Shown here: positions 1-8,366 of the stretch, piece by piece
How the letters are laid out: each line of letters opens with the position of its first letter
How positions within the stretch are numbered: the first letter of the stretch is position 1
Source: an uncultured archaeon
Lineage (GTDB): Archaea > Halobacteriota > Methanosarcinia > Methanosarcinales > Methanoperedenaceae
Reading direction: 5' to 3'
NCBI GenBank assembly: GCA_902386205.1
Contig: CABMIH010000009.1
Span: forward strand, 23,449 to 87,448
Length of the DNA stretch: 64,000 bases
The notes under the pieces: model-generated
What the model saw: only the letters and a program-made list of their open reading frames with translations
What the model was told of the DNA's origin: nothing
The model's database searches: none
Position numbers and translations under genes: made by a program

Positions 1-685
1 TCATGGCTTCCTTTATTTTATCGTTCAGCTCGCCTTTCCTCTTGAGCAGGCGCGTTGTCAAAAGTATGTCGGTGTCCACTGAATACCCGATAAGCATTAA
101 AAGAGCTGCCACAGTTCCCAGAGAGAGCAGGATTCCAAAAACATCCATCATCGCGGCCGCGAACGCTATGTCGGCAAAGGCTGAGATAAGAACAGCGACA
201 GACGGGATAAAAGTCCTGAAAAAAATGAAGATTACTATGGCCATGAGAATGAATGAGATAACTATCGCGCGAATGGCCTGTGATTGCAGCGATTGGCTGA
301 ATTGTTCCCCCATATCCCTTATTTCGACAGTATCAGGGTTGGTGGATTCTGATTTGGCTTTCTGGATCAAACTATCTTTCAATGATGGATCCATCGGGCC
401 GAACTGTATGATTTTACGTTGTCCTGCGCCGTATTCTCTCGCCTGGGACACATGGAACTCCTTGAAATCCTCTTTTAACTGGTCGGGTGTTTTCGCAGTG
501 TCAAGATATACGGCTGTCCCGCCCTTGAATTCCAGGCCAAGTTCAAGAGGCGAGCCTGTCCTGTATGTCGTATATGCCAGAATTGAAAGTGATAATAAAA
601 GAAGTAATGCCGGGACAATAAGCAATTGTTTTAAAGTCGTGTTTTTAATGTATGCTTCTAAGGCTTTTTCATCAATGAGATTCAT
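1..685 (-). CDS. secF: Protein translocase subunit SecF (partial, runs off left edge)
   Basis: Membrane subunit of the SecDF complex, which assists Sec-dependent protein export. The frame starts at ATG 685-683 behind a good Shine-Dalgarno (AAAGGAG) and stays open to base 1, giving about 228 residues. Visible are a first membrane segment (about residues 20-40), the FKGGT motif at 53-57, a large extracytoplasmic loop, then closely packed membrane helices ending in the archaeal SecF motif GYSVDTDILLTTR. The C-terminus lies outside the window, and secD would be expected further in that direction. Confidence is high; only completeness is unknown. Confidence 0.93.
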   Translation of the reverse strand, partial: MNLIDEKALEAYIKNTTLKQLLIVPALLLLLSLSILAYTTYRTGSPLELGLEFKGGTAVYLDTAKTPDQLKEDFKEFHVSQAREYGAGQRKIIQFGPMDPSLKDSLIQKAKSESTNPDTVEIRDMGEQFSQSLQSQAIRAIVISFILMAIVIFIFFRTFIPSVAVLISAFADIAFAAAMMDVFGILLSLGTVAALLMLIGYSVDTDILLTTRLLKRKGELNDKIKEAM

Positions 686-775
686 CAGGATTCTCCTTTC
701 GACAACTCAGAACCTGCCTAAATTATAACACAACATATTTACCTTTTGCTATTGGGGTCGAGGGAACCCAGAATT

Positions 776-900
776 GCGCCTCAAAGAGCTCACGCTTCTG
801 GAGGGCGCACACACGTATGCCCTGCGGGCACACGTAGATACCAGTCGAGAAGGATAGCTTTCAGAGTCGGCATGTCCACGCATGGCGGGAGCCATGCGTG
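776..900. other. Cluster of GC-rich hairpins in the secF-dCMP deaminase intergenic region
   Basis: Three consecutive dyads lie between divergent genes: an imperfect GCGCCTC/GAGGGCGC pair (776-808), a short GCCC-TGC-GGGC hairpin (819-829) flanked by direct repeats ACACGTA (811-817 and 830-836), and a perfect 10-bp stem CACGCATGGC/GCCATGCGTG (877-886 and 891-900) with a GGGA loop. Two near-identical 12-mers follow (924-935, 936-947). This could be a structured RNA, a REP-like element or a regulatory region. I recognise no known family. Confidence 0.5.
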
Positions 901-989
901 TGCGCGGAGTCGAGAACCCGCAGGGTTTCGCAGATGGTTTCGCTGATGCTTTCGGTAAATATTTATCATTTGGTGCATATTCACCGCTG

Positions 990-1439
990 ATGCGACCCAC
1001 AATAGATGAATATTTTATGGAACTTGCAACCGTCGTGGCAAAACGTTCCACCTGCCTGCGTAATCAGGTCGGCGCTGTGATAGTAAGAGATAAGAGGATT
1101 CTCTCTACAGGTTACAACGGCGCGCCAAGGAACCTTCCGCATTGTCTTGATATAGGCTGCATCAGACAGCAGAACAATATTGCATCCGGGACAAGGCATG
1201 AACTATGCCGCGCCGTGCATGCAGAACAAAACGCCATCATCCAGGCTGCGCTCCACGGGGTCAGCATTGAAAACGCCACAGTCTATTGCACGCACCAGCC
1301 ATGCATTCTCTGTGCCAAGATGCTGATCAACGCGAATATTGAAAAAGTAGTTTTCGGGACAGTCTATCCTGACACTGAAGCATTGAAATTTTTTGAGAAA
1401 GCCGGCGTCAAGGTCGAACAATTAACATTTAATCCCTAA
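990..1439 (+). CDS. Deoxycytidylate (dCMP) deaminase family protein
   Basis: Zinc-dependent deaminase of the ComEB/dCMP deaminase family, expected to convert dCMP to dUMP for dTTP synthesis. The 149-residue product has the zinc and catalytic signature HAEQN at 77-81 and PCILC at 104-108. I start at ATG 990 (protein MRPTIDEYF), because the frame upstream of it crosses a hairpin and tandem-repeat intergenic region and has no family similarity. It is followed after 14 bases by carS and then pyrE on the same strand, a likely nucleotide/lipid precursor operon. Confidence 0.9.
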   Translation: MRPTIDEYFMELATVVAKRSTCLRNQVGAVIVRDKRILSTGYNGAPRNLPHCLDIGCIRQQNNIASGTRHELCRAVHAEQNAIIQAALHGVSIENATVYCTHQPCILCAKMLINANIEKVVFGTVYPDTEALKFFEKAGVKVEQLTFNP

Positions 1440-1453
1440 TCCCAGGAAGATAT

Positions 1454-1978
1454 ATGCTTGAAATAATTATCAATGCAATCTGGTTGATGTTGCCTGCTTA
1501 TATTTCCAATCCGATGGCTGTAGTGTTCGGAGGGGGAACTCCCATCGATCTTGGGAAGAAATGGGGTGACGGGCGAAGGATTCTTGGTGACGGAAAAACC
1601 ATTCGCGGCCTTTTCGCGGGCACAATCTGCGGGATCATTGCCGGGCTCATCCAGATGCAGATCTCACCTCTGGGGTCTCTGGGCAATTTCACATACACAG
1701 CGATAATCACAATATCGTTTGGCGCTTTGCTCGGCGATATAGTAAAAAGTTTTTTCAAACGAAGACTCGGATTTACCCGCGGGGCAAAACTCCTGCTTAT
1801 TGACCAGCTTGATTTTGTTGCGGGTGCATGGATACTGACATATGCTTTCGATACTCAGTGGTTTATCATGAACTTTACACCACAGATAATAATCACAGTA
1901 CTTATCCTGACGCCAATATTCCATCGGTTGACAAACATTTTCGGTTATTATATAAAACTAAAAAAGGAGCCATGGTAA
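1454..1978 (+). CDS. carS: CDP-archaeol synthase (CDP-2,3-bis-(O-geranylgeranyl)-sn-glycerol synthase)
   Basis: Integral membrane enzyme that transfers CTP onto unsaturated archaetidic acid to make CDP-archaeol, the activated precursor of archaeal polar lipids. The 174-residue sequence shows the family pattern: an N-terminal hydrophobic helix, the glycine-rich cytoplasmic segment VFGGGTPIDLGKKW, the GDGKTIRG motif near residue 45, and several further membrane helices. It is a hallmark of archaeal membranes and here sits between dCMP deaminase and pyrE; its stop codon abuts the pyrE start. Confidence 0.93.
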   Translation: MLEIIINAIWLMLPAYISNPMAVVFGGGTPIDLGKKWGDGRRILGDGKTIRGLFAGTICGIIAGLIQMQISPLGSLGNFTYTAIITISFGALLGDIVKSFFKRRLGFTRGAKLLLIDQLDFVAGAWILTYAFDTQWFIMNFTPQIIITVLILTPIFHRLTNIFGYYIKLKKEPW

Positions 1979-2506
1979 ATGAGCGGTCTTGCAGGTGCCC
2001 TTAAAGAATGCGGCGCCATCAAATTCGGTGATTTCACTCTTGCCTCAGGGAAAAAGAGCGATTTTTATGTTGACATCAAAAAAGCGAGCACAAATCCGGG
2101 AATATTAAAAATGATAGCCTGCCGGGTCAGGGATTTAATGGGAACCCATTCCATTTCTGGAGATTATATAGCCTGCGTGGCGCTGGGAGGCGTCCCTATT
2201 GCCGTTGCAGTATCGCTGGAAACAGGACTGCCTCTTGTCATAATCAGGAAGGAATCCAAAGAATATGGCGCCAAAGGCCAGATCGTGGGAGAAATCGAAA
2301 AGGGCCGGTCAGTCATATTGGTCGAGGACGTGACAACTACAGGCGGCTCCATACTGAAAGCAATAGGAATATTGAGGGATGAGGGAATGGTCATTAATCA
2401 CGTCATAACTGTGGTAGACCGCGATGAAGGAGCATTCAAGAACCTGGCTGATGCTGATGTGGAATTAACAGCGCTTGTCAGTATAAAAGAATTGCTAAAA
2501 AGATAA
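1979..2506 (+). CDS. pyrE: Orotate phosphoribosyltransferase
   Basis: Catalyses orotate plus PRPP to orotidine 5'-monophosphate in de novo pyrimidine synthesis. The 175-residue protein has the family N-terminus (FGDFTLASGKKSDFYVD) and the PRPP-binding loop VILVEDVTTTGGS at 112-124. The length is typical of archaeal PyrE. Its ATG follows the carS stop directly (TAAATG), so translation is probably coupled. Last gene of the rightward operon; it converges with the CBS-domain gene that ends at 2512. Confidence 0.95.
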   Translation: MSGLAGALKECGAIKFGDFTLASGKKSDFYVDIKKASTNPGILKMIACRVRDLMGTHSISGDYIACVALGGVPIAVAVSLETGLPLVIIRKESKEYGAKGQIVGEIEKGRSVILVEDVTTTGGSILKAIGILRDEGMVINHVITVVDRDEGAFKNLADADVELTALVSIKELLKR

Positions 2507-2511
2507 AGCAG

Positions 2512-3372
2512 TTAAACAATAGACCTGAGCATGTCCTTATCACGTAAAAGACCCAGGAGTTTTCTTGAGCTTGTAATAACGGGTAACTGGTCGATCCTGT
2601 GCCGCCTCATCTTCCTTGCGCAATCACTGACCTGTGAGCTCAAAACCGCAGTTTCAGGTTCACCTGTGATTTTTAGAACATCTTTAACAGGTTTAGCCGG
2701 GAGCTTGATCTTGGATACGCTGTAATAAAGGCTCATAGTATCCCGAAGGGATTCCCAGGTCCATGCATCGTCATCCGACCCTGCCGACATATTTGACATT
2801 TCTGTCCGGTCTTCGATCATGCTTGCACTGATAAGATCCTTATCTGTGGCCACGCCGATAAGCGCGAGATTTGAATCAAGGATCGGAACGGCTTTTACAT
2901 CCGCAAGTTCCATAATGGCGCCTGTTACTGAAATAGGCGTTTCGCTCCATACCGACACCACGTGGTTCCCGATATAATCACTGATAGGACTGGTGATATT
3001 TAACCTGCCTATTGCCCCTACTATGTCCGCAATAGTGATAAGCCCGACAAGAGAATGGTTATCTACAACCGGCAAACGCCTGATATTTCTTGCCAGGATT
3101 ATACGCGCGGCTTCAACGATTGATTTGTCAGGTGAGATCGTTATCGGGCTCCGGGTCATCAACATAGCAACCTGCTCTTCTTCCGGGTTTTTTAACAGGT
3201 CGGTTCGGGTTACTATCCCGACAAGTTCATGGTTCTTTACGATTGGAACTCCGGAAATATGTTTACTCTTCAATATCTCAAGGACTTCATCCCTGGATCC
3301 TGGTAATTCAGTATATGCAACATCCTTGACCATCACTTCCTCTACAGTGATGCTTTCTGGAGTATCAGCCAT
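2512..3372 (-). CDS. Four-CBS-domain protein
   Basis: A 286-residue protein made of four consecutive CBS motifs (roughly residues 12-60, 72-120, 140-190, 225-285), each with the typical 'GIVTRTDLL' or 'GLITIADIV' pattern. CBS pairs bind adenosyl ligands such as ATP, AMP or SAM and act as energy or ionic-strength sensors. There is no fused enzymatic domain, so it is probably a stand-alone sensor. It is the last gene of a minus-strand group, 6 bases after the universal stress gene, which suggests a joint stress-sensing role. The exact ligand cannot be read from the sequence. Confidence 0.88.
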   Translation of the reverse strand: MADTPESITVEEVMVKDVAYTELPGSRDEVLEILKSKHISGVPIVKNHELVGIVTRTDLLKNPEEEQVAMLMTRSPITISPDKSIVEAARIILARNIRRLPVVDNHSLVGLITIADIVGAIGRLNITSPISDYIGNHVVSVWSETPISVTGAIMELADVKAVPILDSNLALIGVATDKDLISASMIEDRTEMSNMSAGSDDDAWTWESLRDTMSLYYSVSKIKLPAKPVKDVLKITGEPETAVLSSQVSDCARKMRRHRIDQLPVITSSRKLLGLLRDKDMLRSIV

Positions 3373-3378
3373 TATACT

Positions 3379-3837
3379 TCACCTTTTTTTGCCATTTTTT
3401 CCGCGGACCACAAGTACCGGTATTTTCGAGGTGCGGACAACTTTCTCAGCAACGCTGCCCAACAGGAACCTGTCAAGGCCGGTTTTTCCAAGGGTTCCCA
3501 TCACTATCACGTCCACCGAGTTCTTTTCTGCATATTTTATTATTTCTTCGGCCGGATGTCCCTCGACTGTGAGCCTTTCAATGTCCAATCCTTCTGCCTG
3601 CGCCTTTTCAGCTACGTATTTTGTAGCCTCATCGCCTTCCTGTTTTAAAAGCTCGTACATGCTTTCCCATGCTGCATCCATAGGGATAGACGCAAAAGCC
3701 GCAGTGTCAACAACATAGATTGCATATAGTTTTGCTTCCGTGTTCTTTGCCAGTTCTATTCCATACTCGACCGCGTTTTTAGTATATTCCGACCCGTCTG
3801 TGGAAATCAATATTTTTTTAAACAATCTGCTTGTCAT
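3379..3837 (-). CDS. Universal stress protein (UspA family)
   Basis: A 152-residue UspA-fold protein with an N-terminal nucleotide-binding strand (ILISTDGSE) and the C-terminal ATP-binding signature GxxG-x9-G-S (GTLGKTGLDRFLLGS). The motif places it in the ATP-binding class. It has a Shine-Dalgarno-like GGAAAGGAT before ATG 3837 and lies between the amidohydrolase and the four-CBS protein on the same strand. Confidence 0.92.
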   Translation of the reverse strand: MTSRLFKKILISTDGSEYTKNAVEYGIELAKNTEAKLYAIYVVDTAAFASIPMDAAWESMYELLKQEGDEATKYVAEKAQAEGLDIERLTVEGHPAEEIIKYAEKNSVDVIVMGTLGKTGLDRFLLGSVAEKVVRTSKIPVLVVRGKNGKKR

Positions 3838-3852
3838 AACTTATCCTTTCCT

Positions 3853-4893
3853 TTAGATAATCCCTATAATATCGTCAGGTCTTGCCCGCCTTACCATACT
3901 GCTCAATGGGTTTTTTATCCCCATCATATTATTTGATTTTTTTGTCAGTATCATCAATCTTGCTTTTTTCCCCTTTTTGATGGAACCTAATTCATTATCG
4001 ATTCCTAATACTTTTGCTCCATTTAGCGTACACAACTTAAATACTTGTCTGTCATCAAACAGGGTTGTCTTGGCAAGAAATTCCATCTCAGAGAACATAT
4101 TTACCGAATTCAGCATTACATTGTCTGTTCCCGCAGCAACGAGTATCTCTTCATCCAGCATTTTCTTAACAGGCGGGATTCCTGATCTTGTAAGGAAGTT
4201 CGAGCGCAGGCAAATCACTACAGGAATATTTGCATCAGAGATCGATCTTAAGTCATTCATTCCTGCGTGGGTGAGATGCATCAGGAAATCGGGTTCAAGC
4301 CCAATAGCCGTATCTATATCGGTTGTGTCTTTTTCTCCCGCATGGATTGCAAATTTTTTCTTTTTTATTTTTGTCTGTTTGAGGATCTCTTTTATGGAAT
4401 CAATATCCATGTCATTGGTACTGCTCAATCCTGTCCCATCGCACAGACCAAGATAACTCATGTCGCTATCCATCGGCCTTCCAAAAACCCGGGCACAGAT
4501 ATTATGACCTGAAAGTGCTTCTCTAAGTGCCCTGGCCCCGTTAATGCCGCCTTCACGAAAATCCGCAAAAGCGCAGGTGCCTGTTTTTATCATATCTTCG
4601 GTACATGCCTTCATTGCCATAACAAGGTCCAGGTACGATGTCTCCTTCAAAATCCTGTGTTTTAATCCATTGGGAGGCTGCACGAGTTCAGGCAGGGGAA
4701 GATAAGGCGGGTCTTTTATTACCGAATCCCCGATATGCGTATGTGCGTTCACAAAACATGGGGCGATTATGCTTTCGGTTTTGATGTTGCTTTCTTCAAT
4801 ATCTTCGATTATGCCGTCCTTTATTGTGATGTAACCCTCAATAGCCTCGAACTCATCCCCGAGAATTATTGTACCCTTGAGGGTTTGTTCCAT
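3853..4893 (-). CDS. Amidohydrolase superfamily protein (cytosine deaminase/chlorohydrolase-like)
   Basis: A 346-residue metal-dependent hydrolase of the COG0402 type. Metal ligands are visible as HTH (residues 51-53), HAGE (near 200), HLTHAG (near 222) and AGTDN (near 272), with the beta-sandwich completed by the N- and C-terminal ends. It is shorter than the usual 400-plus-residue SAH/MTA deaminases, so the substrate is uncertain; a deaminase acting on a nucleoside or related base is likely. First gene of a minus-strand trio with the universal stress and CBS proteins. Confidence 0.8.
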   Translation of the reverse strand: MEQTLKGTIILGDEFEAIEGYITIKDGIIEDIEESNIKTESIIAPCFVNAHTHIGDSVIKDPPYLPLPELVQPPNGLKHRILKETSYLDLVMAMKACTEDMIKTGTCAFADFREGGINGARALREALSGHNICARVFGRPMDSDMSYLGLCDGTGLSSTNDMDIDSIKEILKQTKIKKKKFAIHAGEKDTTDIDTAIGLEPDFLMHLTHAGMNDLRSISDANIPVVICLRSNFLTRSGIPPVKKMLDEEILVAAGTDNVMLNSVNMFSEMEFLAKTTLFDDRQVFKLCTLNGAKVLGIDNELGSIKKGKKARLMILTKKSNNMMGIKNPLSSMVRRARPDDIIGII

Positions 4894-4943
4894 GTAGACT
4901 CATTTACGCTCATTGTATTTGCGTTTTTCGCCGATATATTTGA

Positions 4944-5072
4944 TCAGGCTCCAGGCTTGTCATCATGCATTTCAGGATAAGGTGGCACATCGGCATATAA
5001 GCCTTCAGGCTTATTATTCGACCGGATCTTTGATATTATTGCTCTTCGTTTATATTTTTTTGCTATGATCAT
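4944..5072 (-). CDS. Possible small basic protein, 42 residues
   Basis: A short frame from ATG 5072 to TGA 4944 preceded by a Shine-Dalgarno-like GTGAGGT. The product begins MIIAKKYKRRAIISK, is strongly basic at the N-terminus and has an acidic/proline-rich C-terminal half. It fills part of the 650-base gap between the amidohydrolase and the GTPase gene. I do not recognise it, and an open frame this short may occur by chance. Confidence 0.3.
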   Translation of the reverse strand: MIIAKKYKRRAIISKIRSNNKPEGLYADVPPYPEMHDDKPGA

Positions 5073-5288
5073 AATCTGAAACCTCACTCTTTAATCCTTT
5101 CACATTCAAATTAGCATAAGTGTGAAAAAAATGTGATCCGGTGTGAACTCTTATTCCGCTTATCGGATTTCGGGAAAGGTGAAATTGATCGGATTGTCGG
5201 GGAATATATTGATGTCAAGTAAATAGAACATTAAGAATATATTAACAACCCCCGACTCCTACTTTTATGCCCTGTACCCAATACCGAT

Positions 5289-5414
5289 CTATAAATTTAT
5301 TGTACGTTTATTTTTATAACTGCAGTCTACACCATATTCGCAGGCGCGCATCTCTTCCCATGTCTGGTTTATGATGCGCGTTACGCAGTTGATGTTCATA
5401 TGTTTGCACTTCAT
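5289..5414 (-). CDS. Possible small cysteine protein, 41 residues
   Basis: The frame from ATG 5414 (or in-frame GTG 5423) to TAG 5289 encodes a compact protein with four cysteines at 3, 10, 25 and 31 plus histidine 5, in the form KCKHMNINC ... MRACEYGVDC. The cysteine spacing could bind a metal, but I recognise no family. The frame also stays open upstream of the ATG into a Lys/Arg-rich stretch with no standard start. The surrounding region is otherwise free of genes. Moderate-to-low confidence. Confidence 0.42.
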   Translation of the reverse strand: MKCKHMNINCVTRIINQTWEEMRACEYGVDCSYKNKRTINL

Positions 5415-5543
5415 TTTTACCACTTTACCTGGCCGATTTTTCTTTTTAGCCTGAATACGCCTCTTGTCATTTTTATATATTCACAATTTTATTAGTGTGG
5501 GTGTGAGGAAGGTGTGTACTGGATGTGAAGGGTTTTGTTCGGT

Positions 5544-6917
5544 TTAACTATCCTTGCTCAATTTTTTCTTTCGTTCCAATCGGGCAGAATTGATTTTTAT
5601 CTTTCCTGACCTTCGCCACTTATCAATAACTTCCTCCAGCGTGATATCCACCTCCTCTATTCTGTACCTCACCCTCGCAACAGGTTTATTGAGCTTTAAC
5701 AGCCCGCCAAGGTCGATGGGCGTGCCCGCTATCACAGCATCGCAATCAGAAGCGTTTATCGTCATCTCAAGTTCTTTCACCTGCACGGCGCTGTAACCCA
5801 TAGCAGGAAGCACCGCGCCAAGATGCCTGAAATCCTCATAAACCCTCAGGATCGAGCCGACGGCATGCGGACGGGGGTCTATAACTTCTTTTGCCCCATA
5901 CTTCTCTGCCGCAATAACACCTGCGCCAAAGGCCATCCCGCCATGCGTGAGCGTGGGGCCGTCTTCCACGACAAGGACGCGTTTTCCCTTTATCAATTCA
6001 GGCTTATCAACAGTTACCACGGATTTTGCTTTTATGATCGTTGCTTTATCATTTATGGATCTGACATTATTAATGACGGTCTTCACATCCTCTTTTCTTG
6101 CGGAATCCACCTTATTGACGACCACCACATCCGCGAGCCGCACATTCACTTCCCCCGGGTAGTAAGTGAGCTCATGCCCGGCCCGGTGCGGGTCTGCTAT
6201 CACGATGTGGAGGTCAGGCCTGTAGAACGGGATATCGTTATTCCCGCCATCCCAGATGATGATATCAGCTTCCTCTTCTGCCATGCGGAGTATCTTCTCA
6301 AAGTCAACCCCGCTATAGACCACGCTTCCGCAGCAGATATACGGTTCATACTCCTCTCTTTCTTCAATTGTGCATTCTTTACTGATGCAATCTTCCATAG
6401 ATGCAAACCGCTGGCATTCCTGCTTAAGCAGGTCGCCATAAGGCATGGGATGGCGCACCACCACGACCCTGAAACCTTTTTCTTTCAATATGTCAACAAG
6501 TTTTTGCGAGGTTGGGCTTTTACCAGAGCCTGTCCTGACGGCACACACCGAAATAACAGGCCTTTTTGAATTAAGCATCGTGCTTTCAGTCCCCATCAGC
6601 CTGAAATCAGCGCCTGAGGCGAGAACCAGTGAGGCCTTTTGCATGACGGTCTCATGCGACAGGTCAGAATAGGCAAGAATGACCTGCTCGACTTTGTGCG
6701 CTTTTATGAGCTTCATCAAATCTTCTTCAGGATATATCGGGATGCCTTTTTCGTAAAGCGAACCTGCAAGTTCCCGCGGATAAACCCGTCCTGCAATTCC
6801 CGGTATCTGGGCCGCCGTGAATGCAACTACATCGTAATCCCTGTTATCCCTGAAAAAGACATTGAAATTATGGAAATCCCGGCCCGCTGCACCCATTATT
6901 ATGACTTTTGTTGCCAT
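5544..6917 (-). CDS. Cyclic 2,3-diphosphoglycerate synthetase-like GTPase/ATPase
   Basis: A 457-residue protein like archaeal cyclic 2,3-diphosphoglycerate synthetases, which ATP-dependently close 2,3-bisphosphoglycerate into the cyclic compatible solute. Residues 1-120 form a Rossmann-like domain (VIIMGAAGRDFHNFN). The P-loop is RTGSGKS at 128-134, with nucleotide-base motif VVNKVDSA further on. Many homologs annotated this way have not been tested, so the substrate remains inference. Divergent from the radical SAM gene, with an RBS (GTGAGG) before ATG 6917. Confidence 0.82.
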   Translation of the reverse strand: MATKVIIMGAAGRDFHNFNVFFRDNRDYDVVAFTAAQIPGIAGRVYPRELAGSLYEKGIPIYPEEDLMKLIKAHKVEQVILAYSDLSHETVMQKASLVLASGADFRLMGTESTMLNSKRPVISVCAVRTGSGKSPTSQKLVDILKEKGFRVVVVRHPMPYGDLLKQECQRFASMEDCISKECTIEEREEYEPYICCGSVVYSGVDFEKILRMAEEEADIIIWDGGNNDIPFYRPDLHIVIADPHRAGHELTYYPGEVNVRLADVVVVNKVDSARKEDVKTVINNVRSINDKATIIKAKSVVTVDKPELIKGKRVLVVEDGPTLTHGGMAFGAGVIAAEKYGAKEVIDPRPHAVGSILRVYEDFRHLGAVLPAMGYSAVQVKELEMTINASDCDAVIAGTPIDLGGLLKLNKPVARVRYRIEEVDITLEEVIDKWRRSGKIKINSARLERKKKLSKDS

Positions 6918-7017
6918 GAACTAACCTCACTTATAATGATTACTTCCATCTCATTTAATTGTATTGCGTCCTGCCCGTGTACAAATTGACAATATAAATA
7001 ATTAAGTCATGTTCATA

Positions 7018-7026
7018 TTATATAAA
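7018..7026 (+). promoter_or_regulatory. TATA box of the radical SAM gene
   Basis: TTATATAAA lies 26-34 bases before ATG 7052, the distance expected between an archaeal TATA box and the transcription start. There is no Shine-Dalgarno before the ATG, so the mRNA is probably leaderless. Confidence 0.55.
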
Positions 7027-7051
7027 TTCATCATACCATTCATGACGACTC

Positions 7052-8131
7052 ATGCATTATCATATAATCCTGACAAAGGAATGTAATCTTAACTGCAATT
7101 ACTGCGGTGGGGGCAGCGACACTCCACCAAAGGAGATACAGTACACAATTCCTGACCTTGTGGGATTCTTATCAACAGATAAGGCGCCGGTCGTCGAGTT
7201 CTACGGCGGTGAACCGCTTTTGCGGACCGGAACGATGGAACAGATAATGGATGCCGTACCGGGAAGGTTCGTGGTACAGACTAACGGCTTACTTTTAGAC
7301 AAAATCGAGCCGCACTATCTTGAAAAATTCCATTCTATCCTGGTTTCGATAGATGGAGGAAAAGAAGTGACTGACAGGAACCGGGGTAGCGGTGTTTATG
7401 ATAAGGTAATCAGGAATTCAAAATTGATCCGGGAAAGAGGATTCCCGGGCGACCTTATTGCAAGGATGACCGTGCCGCAGGGTATGGATATTTATGAAAA
7501 TGTGCTGCACCTTGCAGGCCTTCAGATATTTGATCATATCCACTGGCAGCTTGGCTTTGAAATGTTCTGGGAAAGCTGGGAAGAAGAAACAGGAATTGAA
7601 ACATGGGTTCGAACGTATAATGCGGGCATATCCTCGCTTGTGGAATGGTGGATCAGGGAGATGAAAAATACAGGCAGGGTTCCGGGTATAGTTCCATTTA
7701 TCGGCATCACGAATTCGTTACTTAGCGGCGCGCCTTCACGCCTTCGATGCGGTTCGGGCATTGATTTTTTCACAGTCATGCCAGACGGCAGGATATCGGC
7801 ATGCCCAGTGTCTGTCGATTTTGATTTTTCCATTGCGGGTTCGATATTTGAAGATGCCCCGCAGTCACTTTGCAATAAGGTCTGCGTGGTTGAACCCTGC
7901 ACATCCTGCGGGATCTTCACTATTTGCGGTGGGAGATGCCTTTTCGTGAACCGCGCGCAGGATATGCTACGGAAGAACGGTTACTCCCTGATATGCTCGA
8001 CAGTCAGGCACCTGGTGCAGGAACTGGAGACTGCACTTCCCCGTATTAAAGAGATGATCGATGGCGGGGTTATAGGAAGGAAGGAATTCGAGTACCCTGA
8101 ATTCAATAACGGGTGCGAGATCATACCGTGA
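7052..8131 (+). CDS. Radical SAM enzyme of the putative peptide-modifying type (SPASM-like C-terminus)
   Basis: A 359-residue radical SAM protein. The cluster motif CxxxCxxC is at residues 11, 15 and 18 (CNLNCNYC), followed by the SAM-binding YGGEPLL near 50. A C-terminal cysteine-rich half (CGSG...ACPVS, then CVVEPCTSCGIFTICGGRC near 280-297) looks like a SPASM-type auxiliary Fe-S region. Length and cysteine layout resemble the archaeal families annotated as putative peptide-modifying radical SAM enzymes (AF1420/Mhun_1560 type). The substrate is unknown; see the 19-codon frame directly downstream. Confidence 0.85.
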   Translation: MHYHIILTKECNLNCNYCGGGSDTPPKEIQYTIPDLVGFLSTDKAPVVEFYGGEPLLRTGTMEQIMDAVPGRFVVQTNGLLLDKIEPHYLEKFHSILVSIDGGKEVTDRNRGSGVYDKVIRNSKLIRERGFPGDLIARMTVPQGMDIYENVLHLAGLQIFDHIHWQLGFEMFWESWEEETGIETWVRTYNAGISSLVEWWIREMKNTGRVPGIVPFIGITNSLLSGAPSRLRCGSGIDFFTVMPDGRISACPVSVDFDFSIAGSIFEDAPQSLCNKVCVVEPCTSCGIFTICGGRCLFVNRAQDMLRKNGYSLICSTVRHLVQELETALPRIKEMIDGGVIGRKEFEYPEFNNGCEIIP

Positions 8132-8139
8132 GAATAGTT

Positions 8140-8199
8140 ATGTCGGTTGGGAATGTTTTGTTTTATCTTAACGACTGTAAATGCCAAATTGCCTCTTGA
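8140..8199 (+). CDS. Candidate 19-residue peptide downstream of the radical SAM gene
   Basis: ATG 8140 to TGA 8199, starting nine bases after the radical SAM stop and preceded by GTGAG at a suitable distance. The product is MSVGNVLFYLNDCKCQIAS, with a C-K-C pair near the C-terminus. Short Cys-containing peptides next to peptide-modifying radical SAM enzymes are often their substrates, but a 20-codon frame can easily be accidental. Inference only. Confidence 0.28.
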   Translation: MSVGNVLFYLNDCKCQIAS

Positions 8200-8206
8200 C
8201 GGGCAG

Positions 8207-8231
8207 CCTGCGAGTTTGCGCAGCTCGCAGG
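8207..8231. repeat. GC-rich inverted repeat
   Basis: Perfect 8-bp arms CCTGCGAG (8207-8214) and CTCGCAGG (8224-8231) around a 9-base loop, in a GC-rich patch that contrasts with the AT-rich gene that follows. It has no T-run, so it is not a classical terminator. It resembles in style the hairpin cluster at 776-900. Confidence 0.5.
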
Positions 8232-8366
8232 GTCGGCCTCATCGGCGACGGGCGCGCCGGGTGGAGGACGCTGTTGATATCAGTGAAGGAATTATTCAAT
8301 ATATTTAGAAAACTATTAAATACTAACCTGTATTTTTAAAGTATAGAGGAAGAGGCGACTTCTTAT

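Noticed and set aside
3..728. Open frame on the plus strand over the left edge
   Set aside because: It is the antisense of secF, whose minus-strand frame shows clear SecF motifs.
882..989. N-terminal extension of the dCMP deaminase frame
   Set aside because: It crosses a hairpin loop and a 12-bp tandem repeat, and has no similarity to the family; ATG 990 gives the normal N-terminus.
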